This document shows positions 1 to 8,682 of a stretch of DNA of 27,160 nucleotides, piece after piece (the first letter of the stretch is position 1; every line of letters starts with the position of its first letter). The stretch is taken from the NCBI GenBank assembly GCA_002478745.1, contig DLQI01000115.1, positions 1 through 27,160 on the forward strand. Reading direction: 5' to 3'. The notes below the pieces were generated by a model, which had not been told where the DNA came from, did no database searches, and saw nothing but the letters and a program-made list of their open reading frames with translations. The stretch is from Rhodobacteraceae bacterium UBA7436 (GTDB lineage: Bacteria > Pseudomonadota > Alphaproteobacteria > Rhodobacterales > Rhodobacteraceae). The position numbers were made by a program, and so were the translations under genes.

Positions 1-2
1 TT

Positions 3-1106
3 GCATTGCGCGATGCAAACAATCGCGTTCTTGCGCAAAGTCAGTATGCAACACGCACACAGCCCCCCTTTGCCGCGTCATCGATGGATGGTTACGCCGT
101 CAAGTGCGCTGAGGTCGAAGATGACTGCATGTTCAAAGTTATCGGTGAATCTGCTGCGGGTCATGGATGGGATGGAACCGTGGGTGCTGGCCAAGCCGTG
201 CGTATTTTTACAGGTGCGCCAGTCCCTAGAGGCGCTGATTTTGTCGTTATCCAAGAAGATGTAACCGTGCGCGGCAATCTGATCACTTTGGGTCGTGACA
301 TCGGCCCAAAGGACAACATCCGCCCAGCAGGTGTGGATTTCCTAAAAGGGGATCCAATGACGGCCCCTCGCACACTACAGCCTGCCGACATTGCGCTACT
401 CGCATCCATGAATATCGCACAGGTTCCTGTCTATCGCCGTCCCATCGTTGCGTTGATATCAACTGGGGATGAATTGGTCATGCCCGGGCAAACACCTGAA
501 CCCGATCAAATCATCGCGTCCAACACATTTGGCCTTGCTGCGATGCTGGAAAACTTAGGCGCGCATCCTCGAATTTTGCCCATTGCCCGCGACAACGAAT
601 CCTCCCTGCGCACTGCGTTTGATTTGGCCAAAGGTGCCGATTTGGTGATCACAATCGGTGGCGCATCGGTGGGCGATCACGATCTGGTGGCACCCGTTGC
701 CGCAGAGTTGGGGATGGAACAGTCATTTTATAAAGTGGCCATGCGCCCGGGCAAACCGCTGATGGCGGGAAAGCTTGGTGATATGGCCATGGTTGGTCTG
801 CCTGGCAATCCGGTGTCTGCGATGGTCTGCGGCACCGTCTTTATCGCGCCCATGATCCGCGCCATGGTTGGCCTTGGCCAAAGCGCAAGTCCGCAGCGAA
901 GTGTAGCCCTATCCGCCCCAATCGGCGCGAATGGTCCACGCGAACACTATATGCGCGGGTTTGCAGGCGCGAATGGTGTGCACAGTGCGGATCAACAAGA
1001 CAGCTCGCTTTTAAGCGTTCTGTCCCAATCTAATGTCTTGATTGTACGTCCCCCCAATGATCCCGCTCGTAACATTGGCGAGTGTATCAACGTGATGGAC
1101 ATATAA
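3..1106 (+). CDS. moeA: Molybdopterin molybdenumtransferase MoeA (5' truncated by window edge)
   Basis: MoeA inserts molybdate into adenylated molybdopterin in the last step of molybdenum cofactor synthesis, in the cytoplasm. The frame is open to the left edge, and the first visible residues (ALRDANNRVLAQ) match the interior of the family's N-terminal region, so the true start lies outside the window. The roughly 367 visible codons compare with a usual length near 390-410, so about 25-40 residues are missing. Visible motifs in order are PPFAASSMDGYAV, the TGDELV stretch, SNTFGLAAML, the GGASVGDHDLV molybdopterin-binding loop and GLPGNPVSAMV. The C-terminal domain IV follows and ends at TAA 1104-1106. 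The lexA promoter begins 7 bases after the stop. No frameshift is visible. The assignment is firm; only the start is unknown. Confidence 0.95.
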   Translation, partial: ALRDANNRVLAQSQYATRTQPPFAASSMDGYAVKCAEVEDDCMFKVIGESAAGHGWDGTVGAGQAVRIFTGAPVPRGADFVVIQEDVTVRGNLITLGRDIGPKDNIRPAGVDFLKGDPMTAPRTLQPADIALLASMNIAQVPVYRRPIVALISTGDELVMPGQTPEPDQIIASNTFGLAAMLENLGAHPRILPIARDNESSLRTAFDLAKGADLVITIGGASVGDHDLVAPVAAELGMEQSFYKVAMRPGKPLMAGKLGDMAMVGLPGNPVSAMVCGTVFIAPMIRAMVGLGQSASPQRSVALSAPIGANGPREHYMRGFAGANGVHSADQQDSSLLSVLSQSNVLIVRPPNDPARNIGECINVMDI

Positions 1107-1113
1107 GGAACAG

Positions 1114-1142
1114 TTGACACAAAACAGGAACATGAGTAGAAC
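1114..1142 (+). promoter_or_regulatory. lexA promoter with overlapping SOS box
   Basis: A sigma-70-like promoter, TTGACA (1114-1119), 17 bases, then TAGAAC (1137-1142), precedes lexA. Its -10 overlaps GAACATGAGTAGAAC (1128-1142). That is GAAC-N7-GAAC, the reverse complement of the alphaproteobacterial LexA site GTTC-N7-GTTC. LexA bound there would cover the -10, which is the expected autoregulation. A further single GAAC sits at 1108-1111. The site is seen directly; its function follows from known alphaproteobacterial SOS boxes. Confidence 0.85.
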
Positions 1143-1173
1143 AAACCCAAACCAACTGGGCTGAGGGCTACAC

Positions 1174-1872
1174 ATGCTGACTAAAAAACAACTGGATTTG
1201 CTGTCATTTATTCACAACCGCGTTCAACGCGATGGTGTGCCGCCGAGCTTTGATGAAATGAAAGAAGCGTTGGACCTGCGGTCTAAATCCGGCATCCACC
1301 GCCTGATTACAGCCCTTGAGGAGCGCGGGTTTATTCGCCGTCTTGCGCACCGTGCCCGTGCGATTGAGATTGTTAAACTCCCTGATAGCATGGCCTCTCA
1401 AGCAAGTGGATTTAAACCACGTGTTATTGATGGCGATCGTCCAGATAGTCCGCCCCCTGCTTCTGCGCTGCCGGTTGAAGCTGTTCATGCAGTCAATTTG
1501 CCAGTGATGGGTCAAATCGCTGCTGGTGTTCCGATTGAGGCGATCAACCAGTTGTCACACTCAGTCGCCGTTCCAGGCCAAATGTTATCCGGCGCTGGCA
1601 ACCATTACGCCCTTGAGGTCAAGGGTGACTCGATGATTGATGCCGGTATCAACAGCGGTGACGTTGTTGTTATTCGTGAGACATCTGTGGCTGATAACGG
1701 CGACATCGTTGTTGCCTTGGTCGAAGACCACGAAGCAACACTGAAACGCTATATCAAGCGTGGCAATTCGATCTCGTTAGAAGCCGCCAATCCGGCCTAT
1801 CCACCACGCGTATTCACCGACGACAAGGTTAAGGTTCAGGGTCGCTTGGTTGGTTTAATCCGCACCTACTGA
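1174..1872 (+). CDS. lexA: LexA repressor / self-cleaving S24 peptidase
   Basis: This is the SOS-response repressor. It binds operators as a dimer and cleaves itself when stimulated by RecA on single-stranded DNA. The 232-residue product has the LexA winged-helix domain (residues 1-70, MLTKKQLDLLSFIHNRV, with the recognition helix near RSKSGIHRLITALEERG). A roughly 40-residue proline-rich linker follows, then the S24 domain. The cleavage bond is Ala117-Gly118 in QIAAGVP, the catalytic serine is Ser153 in GDSM and the catalytic lysine is Lys191 in ATLKRY. The ATG at 1174 follows a GAGGG-containing leader. An SOS box lies just upstream, and convergent comEC ends only 9 bases beyond the stop. 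The length is typical for alphaproteobacteria and all key residues are present. Confidence 0.97.
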   Translation: MLTKKQLDLLSFIHNRVQRDGVPPSFDEMKEALDLRSKSGIHRLITALEERGFIRRLAHRARAIEIVKLPDSMASQASGFKPRVIDGDRPDSPPPASALPVEAVHAVNLPVMGQIAAGVPIEAINQLSHSVAVPGQMLSGAGNHYALEVKGDSMIDAGINSGDVVVIRETSVADNGDIVVALVEDHEATLKRYIKRGNSISLEAANPAYPPRVFTDDKVKVQGRLVGLIRTY

Positions 1873-1881
1873 ACGATACTA

Positions 1882-3975
1882 TTACTTAAGAATTGGGCGG
1901 GTCTTTTGATCCGCCTTTTTTGATGGTTGCTTGCTGGGCCACGCGGACCAAATGCGGTCGCCACTGATGTCTCTGGCCGTGATGAAAACAGCTTCATCTC
2001 CCTGCAGGTACAGGCCAATTGACCCACTGTTGCGCAACGTTTTCGGATCGTGAACCGTACAGTTGCCGAAGTCGCGTTGGGTCTCAACACTTGCAATGAC
2101 GATCTGATCCGATTGACATCGGTCAAACTCAAACACCGCCTTTTTCCCGATCAAATGTACAAATTCATACGCCCCTACTTGGGCAACCTTCATGCGCTTC
2201 ATGCCTGTTCCCCACAATGAGGCCGCGACCGATTGCAAAGATGGATCACCGTCATTTTCCAACCAATTTCGCGCAACAAACCCTGCCCCCTTTTCCTTGC
2301 TAAGAGCGCGCCCTTGATCGGTCATGACCCCCAACAATGATCCGTTTTCAGCAATCAACACCAGCGGTCGGTCATCGCTCGCCCAAATAATGAAACTAGC
2401 GGCCATCATAATTGGACCAAAATTGCGCAACCGCCCTTGCCACAGGATCAACCAAAGCGCACCAATTGAAAGCATCGGCAGGACAAGTGGTGAAGGCCCC
2501 GCGACATATCCCTTTGCCCCCTCAAAATCCGCAACATACCCCGCCACCAGCAGTATCCATCGCAAACCAAATCCCATTGCCCATAACCCAACCTCTTCCA
2601 ATCCAAAGGGGGCTAGGATGGCGGCCAAAACAGCGGAAGGTATAATGACCAATCCCATCAATGGAACGCTCAGCAAATTTGCCACCAATCCATAGTGCGC
2701 AACTGTATTGAAATGCGCGGCCCCTATTGGTGCAGTGGTAAGGCCAGCAACGCCCGATGAAATCACCAGCACGACAAAAGGTTGCGCCCATTTGGGGCCA
2801 ACCTGAACAGCACCGTCCCGCATCCATCCAAAGACAGCGACCAATCCTGTGGTCGCAGCAAAGGACATTTGAAATCCAGGGCCAAGCAGCGCTTCAGGGC
2901 GCAACACCAACACGATAGTCGCAGCGATTGCCACCGCGCGAAGGCTGATGGCCCGTCGGTTCAACATGATAGCTATCAAAGCGACAGCCACCATAATGAA
3001 AGCCCGCTCGGTGGCCACGTTCCCGCCAGACAAAGCTAAATAAGCGGCCGCAATCAACAAAGCACCACCAGCGGCAATTTTGCGTGCCGCTATTCTAGGG
3101 CCCAGATATGGCAGGAAGATCAAAAACAAACGAAGAGATGCAAACACAAAACCGCTCAGTAATCCCATGTGCAAACCTGAAATTGCCAAAAGGTGGGCCG
3201 TATTGCTGGCTCTTAAATCACTCAATGCCTCTTGGCTCATTCCACTGCGATCACCTGTTGTAACAGCTGCCGCGAAACCACCGACGTCCCCTGTTATAAC
3301 CTCCCGTACGCGCGCAGAAATTGTCATGCGGATTTGAAACACCCATAGTTTCCAATCTTCCGCCGCAACAGCCAAACCAATCAGTGGAACGCGTGTATAC
3401 CCAACGGCACCCAACTGACCGAACCACGCATGGCGCTGAAAATCAAAGCCACCGGGTTCGACTGGTCCACTCGGAGGTGAAAGATGCCCAGTGGTCATCA
3501 CGCGCATTCCTGGCAAAGGTCGGATCCCTTGCGCAGCTTTCTTATGTAGCGAAATGCGTACCTTTTGCGGTGTGCGTGATGGCGACACACGTTCAAGGCG
3601 TACTTGATCAAGGGTAATGCGCACCGCATCTGAGGCGCTGCGATCCATACCAATAATACGTCCCTCAATTGCACCATAATACCGCCAGCCCAAGACTGGG
3701 GCCTCTAAGGAGTGCGTGCGCCATGCCGCTATTGTAAACCCGATACCGACTAAACAAATCCCGATAAAGATTGGGGATAAGACTTCGCCAAATCGTTTGG
3801 CCAACAACAGGCCCGTTCCCCCAAAACTGCCCGCTCCAACGTACAGTGGCGTAACCGGTTCAAACCTTAGGGAGAAATAGATACCAATTCCCGCAGCTAT
3901 GCAGACTGGTACCCAACCAAACATATGCCCACGTTGCCCAAGCATAGCTGTTACCACACGGTCGATGCCGCTCAT
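1882..3975 (-). CDS. comEC: ComEC/Rec2 family DNA-uptake channel protein
   Basis: ComEC is the inner-membrane channel that carries single-stranded DNA into the cytoplasm during natural transformation. I chose the ATG at 3975 (MSGIDRVV) because GGGGG lies about 6 bases before it; a GTG 21 bases upstream is possible. This gives 697 residues. The N-terminal part has several membrane segments and a periplasmic OB-like domain. The central Competence domain carries the signature HLLAISGLHMGLLSGF and many hydrophobic helices. The soluble C-terminal domain (about the last 130 residues) lacks the HxHxDH metal motif of the metallo-beta-lactamase domain found in Bacillus-type ComEC. The gene is divergent from gltX (78 bases) and convergent with lexA. 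Whether the strain is transformable cannot be judged here. Confidence 0.93.
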   Translation of the reverse strand: MSGIDRVVTAMLGQRGHMFGWVPVCIAAGIGIYFSLRFEPVTPLYVGAGSFGGTGLLLAKRFGEVLSPIFIGICLVGIGFTIAAWRTHSLEAPVLGWRYYGAIEGRIIGMDRSASDAVRITLDQVRLERVSPSRTPQKVRISLHKKAAQGIRPLPGMRVMTTGHLSPPSGPVEPGGFDFQRHAWFGQLGAVGYTRVPLIGLAVAAEDWKLWVFQIRMTISARVREVITGDVGGFAAAVTTGDRSGMSQEALSDLRASNTAHLLAISGLHMGLLSGFVFASLRLFLIFLPYLGPRIAARKIAAGGALLIAAAYLALSGGNVATERAFIMVAVALIAIMLNRRAISLRAVAIAATIVLVLRPEALLGPGFQMSFAATTGLVAVFGWMRDGAVQVGPKWAQPFVVLVISSGVAGLTTAPIGAAHFNTVAHYGLVANLLSVPLMGLVIIPSAVLAAILAPFGLEEVGLWAMGFGLRWILLVAGYVADFEGAKGYVAGPSPLVLPMLSIGALWLILWQGRLRNFGPIMMAASFIIWASDDRPLVLIAENGSLLGVMTDQGRALSKEKGAGFVARNWLENDGDPSLQSVAASLWGTGMKRMKVAQVGAYEFVHLIGKKAVFEFDRCQSDQIVIASVETQRDFGNCTVHDPKTLRNSGSIGLYLQGDEAVFITARDISGDRIWSAWPSKQPSKKADQKTRPILK
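1896..1921 (+). terminator. Intrinsic terminator of lexA, inside the 3' end of comEC
   Basis: GGCGGGTC (1896-1903), a TTTT loop and GATCCGCC (1908-1915) form an 8-bp stem with one G-U pair, followed by six T (1916-1921). It begins 23 bases after the lexA stop. The same bases encode the last residues of ComEC on the other strand, so the coding sequence and the terminator share DNA. Confidence 0.8.
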
Positions 3976-4053
3976 GCTTGCCCCCGCTTTGCGCACTAGA
4001 TAGATAGTGGCAAAACTCTATGACCCTCGTGGTTACTGAAAGGTAAATTCCCC

Positions 4054-5481
4054 ATGCCCGTTGAAACTTCCAAACCTGTCGTCACCCGTTTTGCCCCTTC
4101 ACCAACGGGGTATTTGCACATCGGCGGGGCGCGAACGGCTCTTTTCAACTGGCTTTATGCCCGCGGGCGTGGCGGTAAGTTCCTTTTGCGGATCGAAGAT
4201 ACGGATCGCGCACGCTCTACACCCGAAGCGACCCAAGCAATCTTGCAAGGCATGGCATGGCTTGGCTTGGATCATGATGGCTATGTCATCAGCCAGTTTG
4301 ACGGTGCAGATCGCCATGCAGCGGTTGCACATGAATTACTAGCCGCAGGCAAAGCATACAAATGCTATTCAACCCAAGACGAAATTCAGGCGTTCCGGGA
4401 TTCGGCAAAAGCTGAAGGCAAAAGCACCCTATTCCACAGCCCATGGCGCGACGCAGCGCCAGAAGATCAACCAGATACCCCCTACGTTGTCCGCATCAAA
4501 GCGCCCCAAGAGGGCACCACGGTCATCAAGGATGAAGTCCAAGGCGATGTTACCATTCGCAACGATCAGTTGGATGACATGGTGTTGCTGCGCTCAGACG
4601 GCACGCCCGTGTATATGTTGGCTGTGGTTGTCGACGATCACGACATGGGCGTAACCCACGTTATTCGCGGTGATGACCACCTTAACAATGCGGCGCGCCA
4701 AATGACTATATACAACGCGATGGGTTGGGACGTTCCTGTTTGGGCACACATTCCGCTTATTTTTGGCGGCGACGGCAAAAAACTATCAAAACGCCACGGC
4801 GCGACCGGTGCAGAAGAATATCAGGTGATGGGCTATCCTGCTGCGGGCATGCGCAACTACCTGACGCGTCTGGGTTGGAGCCACGGGGATGACGAGTTCT
4901 TTACTGATGCTCAGGCCAAGGAGTGGTTTGACCTTAAGGGAATCGGCAAGAGCCCTGCCCGTTTCGATTTCAAAAAGCTTGAAAGCCTTTGTGGTCAGCA
5001 TATCGCACAAACAGATGACGCCGCGTTGGTAAAAGAAATTACCGCCTTTTTGGACGCATCTGACCAACCCGTTTTGTCGGACGCTCAGTCGAATGGACTG
5101 CTAAATGGCATGTATTGCCTTAAGGAACGCGCAAAAACCTTTCCTGATTTGCTCGAAAAGGCGATTTTTGTCCTATCAAAGCGTCCAATCGTTCCCGACG
5201 AAAAAGCTGCAAAAAATCTCGACTCAGTATCCCATGGTATACTGAGTGAATTGACGCCGCTTTTAAGTACTGTTAGTTGGGACCGAGATAGCCTTGAGGC
5301 TGCCCTAAATGCCTTTTGCGAGGCTAAGGGCACTAAGTTTGGTAAGCTGGCTGGGCCTTTACGGGCAGCCCTTGCAGGACGTGCGGTAACGCCCTCGGTT
5401 TTTGACATGATGTTAGTCTTGGGACAGGAAGAATCCTTGGCCCGCTTGACGCAAGCCGCTGTTGATACAGCGGCTACATAA
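4054..5481 (+). CDS. gltX: Glutamate-tRNA ligase
   Basis: This enzyme attaches glutamate to tRNA(Glu) in the cytoplasm. The class I synthetase signatures are present: the HIGH-type motif HIGG at residues 22-25 (PSPTGYLHIGGARTALFNW) and the KMSKS-type motif KLSKR at 243-247. The C-terminal anticodon-binding helical domain is complete, and 475 residues is a usual length. The ATG follows GAAAGG at a suitable distance. Many Rhodobacteraceae carry two gltX paralogues, one of which may be non-discriminating, and the sequence alone does not say which this is. gltA follows on the same strand after 133 bases. Confidence 0.96.
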   Translation: MPVETSKPVVTRFAPSPTGYLHIGGARTALFNWLYARGRGGKFLLRIEDTDRARSTPEATQAILQGMAWLGLDHDGYVISQFDGADRHAAVAHELLAAGKAYKCYSTQDEIQAFRDSAKAEGKSTLFHSPWRDAAPEDQPDTPYVVRIKAPQEGTTVIKDEVQGDVTIRNDQLDDMVLLRSDGTPVYMLAVVVDDHDMGVTHVIRGDDHLNNAARQMTIYNAMGWDVPVWAHIPLIFGGDGKKLSKRHGATGAEEYQVMGYPAAGMRNYLTRLGWSHGDDEFFTDAQAKEWFDLKGIGKSPARFDFKKLESLCGQHIAQTDDAALVKEITAFLDASDQPVLSDAQSNGLLNGMYCLKERAKTFPDLLEKAIFVLSKRPIVPDEKAAKNLDSVSHGILSELTPLLSTVSWDRDSLEAALNAFCEAKGTKFGKLAGPLRAALAGRAVTPSVFDMMLVLGQEESLARLTQAAVDTAAT

Positions 5482-5614
5482 ACGACTGTTTCAAGGTTAA
5501 CCGCTTTGTAATGGTCGTAACGATAACGATACGCATGACGGGCACCCGCCAAAAACGGGCGAACCTGACAAATCGACGGGAGAATCCTGTCGTAGACATA
5601 ATGAAGGGGATCAC

Positions 5615-6910
5615 ATGGCTGATACAAAAAAATCCGCAACGCTGAGCATTGATGGTAAGGAGTACGACCTACCGATCTTCTCACCGACAGCTGGTCCAGA
5701 TGTACTAGATATCCGCAAGCTTTACGCTCAAGCTGGCGTTTTTACTTATGATCCGGGTTTCACCTCAACTGCGTCTTGCGACAGCACGATTACGTTTATT
5801 GATGGTGACGAGGGTGAGCTATTACACCGTGGCTATCCAATTGATCAGTTGGCTGGTAAATCGCATTACCTCGAGGTTTGCTATTTGCTGTTGTACGGCA
5901 ACTTGCCGTCCCCGACAGAATTGGAAGATTTTGAAACACGCGTAACAAACCATACAATGCTACACGAACAAATGATGTATTTGTTCCGTGGCTTCCGCCG
6001 CGATGCCCACCCGATGGCCATCATGACCGGCGTTGTTGGTGCGATGTCTGCATTCTACCACGACTCCACTGACATCACTGATCCATGGCAGCGCGAAGTT
6101 GCGTCTGTTCGTATGATCGCCAAAATGCCAACTATTGCTGCGATGGCATACAAATACACGATTGGGCAGCCATTCGTATATCCACGCAACGATTTGGATT
6201 ACGCCTCTAACTTCTTGCGCATGTGCTTTGCAGTGCCTGCTGAAGATTACGAAGTTAACCCAATCTTGGCCCGCGCAATGGACCGCATCTTTACGCTTCA
6301 CGCAGACCACGAACAAAACGCGTCTACATCTACTGTACGTTTGGCGTCTTCTTCAGGTGCAAACCCGTTTGCATGTATCGCTGCTGGTATCGCATGTCTT
6401 TGGGGCCCTGCCCACGGCGGCGCGAACCAAGCATGCCTAGAAATGTTGAACGAAATCGGTACACCAGACCGTATTCCTGAATTCATCGCCCGTGCAAAAG
6501 ACAAGAACGATCCGTTCCGTCTGATGGGCTTTGGTCACCGCGTTTACAAAAACCATGACCCACGCGCGACTGTGATGAAAGAATCCGCTGACGAGGTTCT
6601 GGAACTGCTCGGCGTCGAAAACAACCCGATCCTTCAGGTTGCCAAAGAATTGGAAAAAGCAGCACTTGCCGATCCATACTTTGCTGAAAAGAAATTGTTC
6701 CCGAACGTCGATTTCTATTCCGGCATCATCCTAGAAGCGATGGGTTTCCCAACGTCTATGTTCACTCCGATCTTTGCCCTGTCTCGTACAGTAGGTTGGA
6801 TTTCACAGTGGAAAGAGATGATTGCAGACCCACAAAACAAAATTGGTCGCCCGCGTCAGCTTTATCTTGGCGAAACCGTTCGAGATTATGTCGACATCGA
6901 AAATCGATAG
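5615..6910 (+). CDS. gltA: Citrate synthase (type II, gltA class)
   Basis: Citrate synthase condenses acetyl-CoA with oxaloacetate, the entry step of the TCA cycle, in the cytoplasm. The 431-residue length and the extended N-terminal domain fit the hexameric Gram-negative type. The catalytic residues are visible: His267 in GPAHGGANQ, His308 in GFGHRVYKNHDPRA and Asp366 in VDFYSG, matching E. coli His264, His305 and Asp362 with a small offset. The ATG follows AGGGG 6-7 bases upstream. A strong terminator begins 29 bases after the stop. The 133-base gap after gltX contains the short tandem ACGATAACGATA and a small GC hairpin without a T tract, so read-through from gltX is possible. Confidence 0.97.
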   Translation: MADTKKSATLSIDGKEYDLPIFSPTAGPDVLDIRKLYAQAGVFTYDPGFTSTASCDSTITFIDGDEGELLHRGYPIDQLAGKSHYLEVCYLLLYGNLPSPTELEDFETRVTNHTMLHEQMMYLFRGFRRDAHPMAIMTGVVGAMSAFYHDSTDITDPWQREVASVRMIAKMPTIAAMAYKYTIGQPFVYPRNDLDYASNFLRMCFAVPAEDYEVNPILARAMDRIFTLHADHEQNASTSTVRLASSSGANPFACIAAGIACLWGPAHGGANQACLEMLNEIGTPDRIPEFIARAKDKNDPFRLMGFGHRVYKNHDPRATVMKESADEVLELLGVENNPILQVAKELEKAALADPYFAEKKLFPNVDFYSGIILEAMGFPTSMFTPIFALSRTVGWISQWKEMIADPQNKIGRPRQLYLGETVRDYVDIENR

Positions 6911-6939
6911 ATCACCAATACTATCTAAAGAGTTATTTT

Positions 6940-6971
6940 ACGGCTTCATCCGCGAGGATGAAGCCGTTTTT
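6940..6971 (+). terminator. Intrinsic terminator of gltA
   Basis: ACGGCTTCATCC (6940-6951), a GCGA tetraloop (6952-6955) and GGATGAAGCCGT (6956-6967) form a perfect 12-bp stem ending in a run of T (6967-6971). This is a clear transcription end that separates gltA from the RTX locus. Confidence 0.93.
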
Positions 6972-7021
6972 CATTGCAAATACAAACACTAAAGAGACGA
7001 CCTTCCTCCTAACTGTCTGAG

Positions 7022-7051
7022 TTGACCCAAACAGCGGTGCCGCTATCTGTT
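7022..7051 (+). promoter_or_regulatory. Candidate promoter of the RTX locus with an internal inverted repeat
   Basis: TTGACC (7022-7027), 16 bases, then TATCTG (7044-7049) form a plausible promoter. The spacer holds the inverted repeat AGCGG-TG-CCGCT (7033-7044), flanked by a second pair AACAG (7030-7034) and CTGTT (7047-7051). A protein bound there would lie between or across the -35 and -10, the usual place for a repressor or MerR-type site. No regulator is identified. Confidence 0.4.
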
Positions 7052-7092
7052 ACAGGCGCGCGGCCGTTACGTTTATGAGGAGGGATAAGACT

Positions 7093-8610
7093 ATGATTGA
7101 ATTAGCTATACTATCCTTGCTTGGTCTTGGATTCCTCACTGGACCATTCCCTCTAGAAATGTTGATGGGCAACATCGGTTTGGCCGAAGAAGACGAAAAC
7201 GAAGACGCTGACATCCAAACAATTACGGATGACATGCAGCAAACGGGCAGCGCTAGCGCAAACGATATTGAAACACACAGCGGTCACGACCGGATATTTG
7301 GCCGCTCAGGCGAAGACCTGATCACAAGCGGCGCAGGGAACGACGCTGTTTTTGCAGGTGATGACGCTGATATTGTGTTTGGCCAAGAAGGTAATGATTT
7401 CTTGCGCGGCGGCGCGGGTGAAGATCTGCTTGTTGCTGGTACGGGTTCTGACACACTGTACGGCGATGCAGGCGACGACATCTTGTTTGGCGCAGACATC
7501 CTGAATGAAATGGAAGTGGCGGAATCTACCCGATCTGGGGAGCTTCCTTCGTTCCTATTGACTTCAGCCTACGAGGTTGGCCAAGCGGATACGCTGGATG
7601 GCGGTGTGGGCTCTGACACACTCGTCGCTGGGTCGAACGATGTTGTTCACACTGGCCTTGGCAATGATGTGGTAACGACCGGCTATTGGATGGAAGACGG
7701 CGAAACCGCTCACGTCACTGATTTTGACCGAAACGAAGATGTCTTGGCCTACCTATACGATGGCGAAAACGAGGTGCCCAAAGTCGAATTCATCAACGGT
7801 CCAAATGACGATGCACAGTTGATCATCGATGGCTCTGCTGTTCTGACCGTCGAAGGTGTTGATTATACCCAACTCACGCCTGACCACGTGTTCTTAACAC
7901 CGCGTGAAGTGATGGCCGATCCCCCCAACTCAATGATCAAAACAGGCACAGATGAAGCCAATTTGATTGAACTGGGTGATGGAAACGACAAAGCATTTGG
8001 TCGAGACGGTAACGACCGCCTATTTGGTGGTCTTGGCAATGACTCACTTTATGGTTCAAACGACGACGACTTAGTCATTGGTCAGGCCGGTGATGACTTC
8101 CTACGCGGCGGCAACGACGACGACATCATCATCGGAGGTAGCGGAAACGACTATATCCATGGTGATACGGGACAAGACATTTTGATAGGTGCCAATTTAC
8201 CGGATGAAGAACAGTGGGTTGAAGCCAGAACAACAGGTGACATCCCAACGCTGACCGTGACCACCGACTCAGAACAGGGTGATGTGGACACTATATTTGG
8301 CGGCTACGGCGAGGATACGATCTACGCTGGCGCAAACGACATCATAGACACAGGTGAAGGTGCGGACACCCTTGTGACTGGCGTCTGGATGGATGGCTTG
8401 GCTGCAGCAACTGTTGTGGACTTTGATCCGGCAGAAGACGTCCTTGTCTATCAATATGATCCATCGGCACCAACGCCCGTCATTACGTTCGAAAACGGCC
8501 CAGACGATAACGCCCAAATGATGGTCGATGATCATGCTACGCTTGTTATAGAAAACGTCGACTTCACCACTCTTGATACAGACAACGTCTTCCTAATGCC
8601 GTTTGCCTAA
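7093..8610 (+). CDS. RTX-type calcium-binding protein with a tandem-duplicated body
   Basis: No specific function is recognised beyond a calcium-binding beta-roll protein. I chose the ATG at 7093 because AGGAGG lies at 7078-7083, 9 bases before it; an in-frame ATG at 7075 lies upstream of that site. The 505-residue product begins with a hydrophobic stretch (IELAILSLLGLGFLTG) that may be a membrane anchor or uncleaved signal. An acidic linker (EEDENEDADIQ) follows. The body is two copies aligning without gaps at an offset of 233 residues. Each copy has an RTX nonapeptide block (GGxGxDxLx type, e.g. GQEGNDFLRGGAGEDLL and GQAGDDFLRGG), a shorter RTX patch, and a closing module with a DFD...EDVL motif ending in DHVFL or DNVFL. 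The protein is very acidic, as expected for an extracellular calcium binder. No type I secretion genes lie nearby. Confidence 0.85.
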   Translation: MIELAILSLLGLGFLTGPFPLEMLMGNIGLAEEDENEDADIQTITDDMQQTGSASANDIETHSGHDRIFGRSGEDLITSGAGNDAVFAGDDADIVFGQEGNDFLRGGAGEDLLVAGTGSDTLYGDAGDDILFGADILNEMEVAESTRSGELPSFLLTSAYEVGQADTLDGGVGSDTLVAGSNDVVHTGLGNDVVTTGYWMEDGETAHVTDFDRNEDVLAYLYDGENEVPKVEFINGPNDDAQLIIDGSAVLTVEGVDYTQLTPDHVFLTPREVMADPPNSMIKTGTDEANLIELGDGNDKAFGRDGNDRLFGGLGNDSLYGSNDDDLVIGQAGDDFLRGGNDDDIIIGGSGNDYIHGDTGQDILIGANLPDEEQWVEARTTGDIPTLTVTTDSEQGDVDTIFGGYGEDTIYAGANDIIDTGEGADTLVTGVWMDGLAAATVVDFDPAEDVLVYQYDPSAPTPVITFENGPDDNAQMMVDDHATLVIENVDFTTLDTDNVFLMPFA

Positions 8611-8640
8611 TTTGGCGCGCGATTAGGCCCCCTCACACCA

Positions 8641-8670
8641 TTGACGCAGGTCAAAACACACGCATAACAT
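8641..8670 (+). promoter_or_regulatory. Weak promoter candidate before the small module gene
   Basis: TTGACG (8641-8646), 18 bases, then TAACAT (8665-8670) would start transcription near 8677, only about 6 bases before the TTG at 8683. If real, the small gene would have an almost leaderless mRNA, which would fit its lack of a Shine-Dalgarno sequence. The -10 matches only 4 of 6 consensus bases. Confidence 0.25.
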
Positions 8671-8682
8671 CTGCTTGGTAAT

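Noticed and set aside
5545..5559. CCCG-N7-CGGG hairpin as the gltX terminator
   Set aside because: The stem is only 4 bp and is not followed by a T run on either strand.
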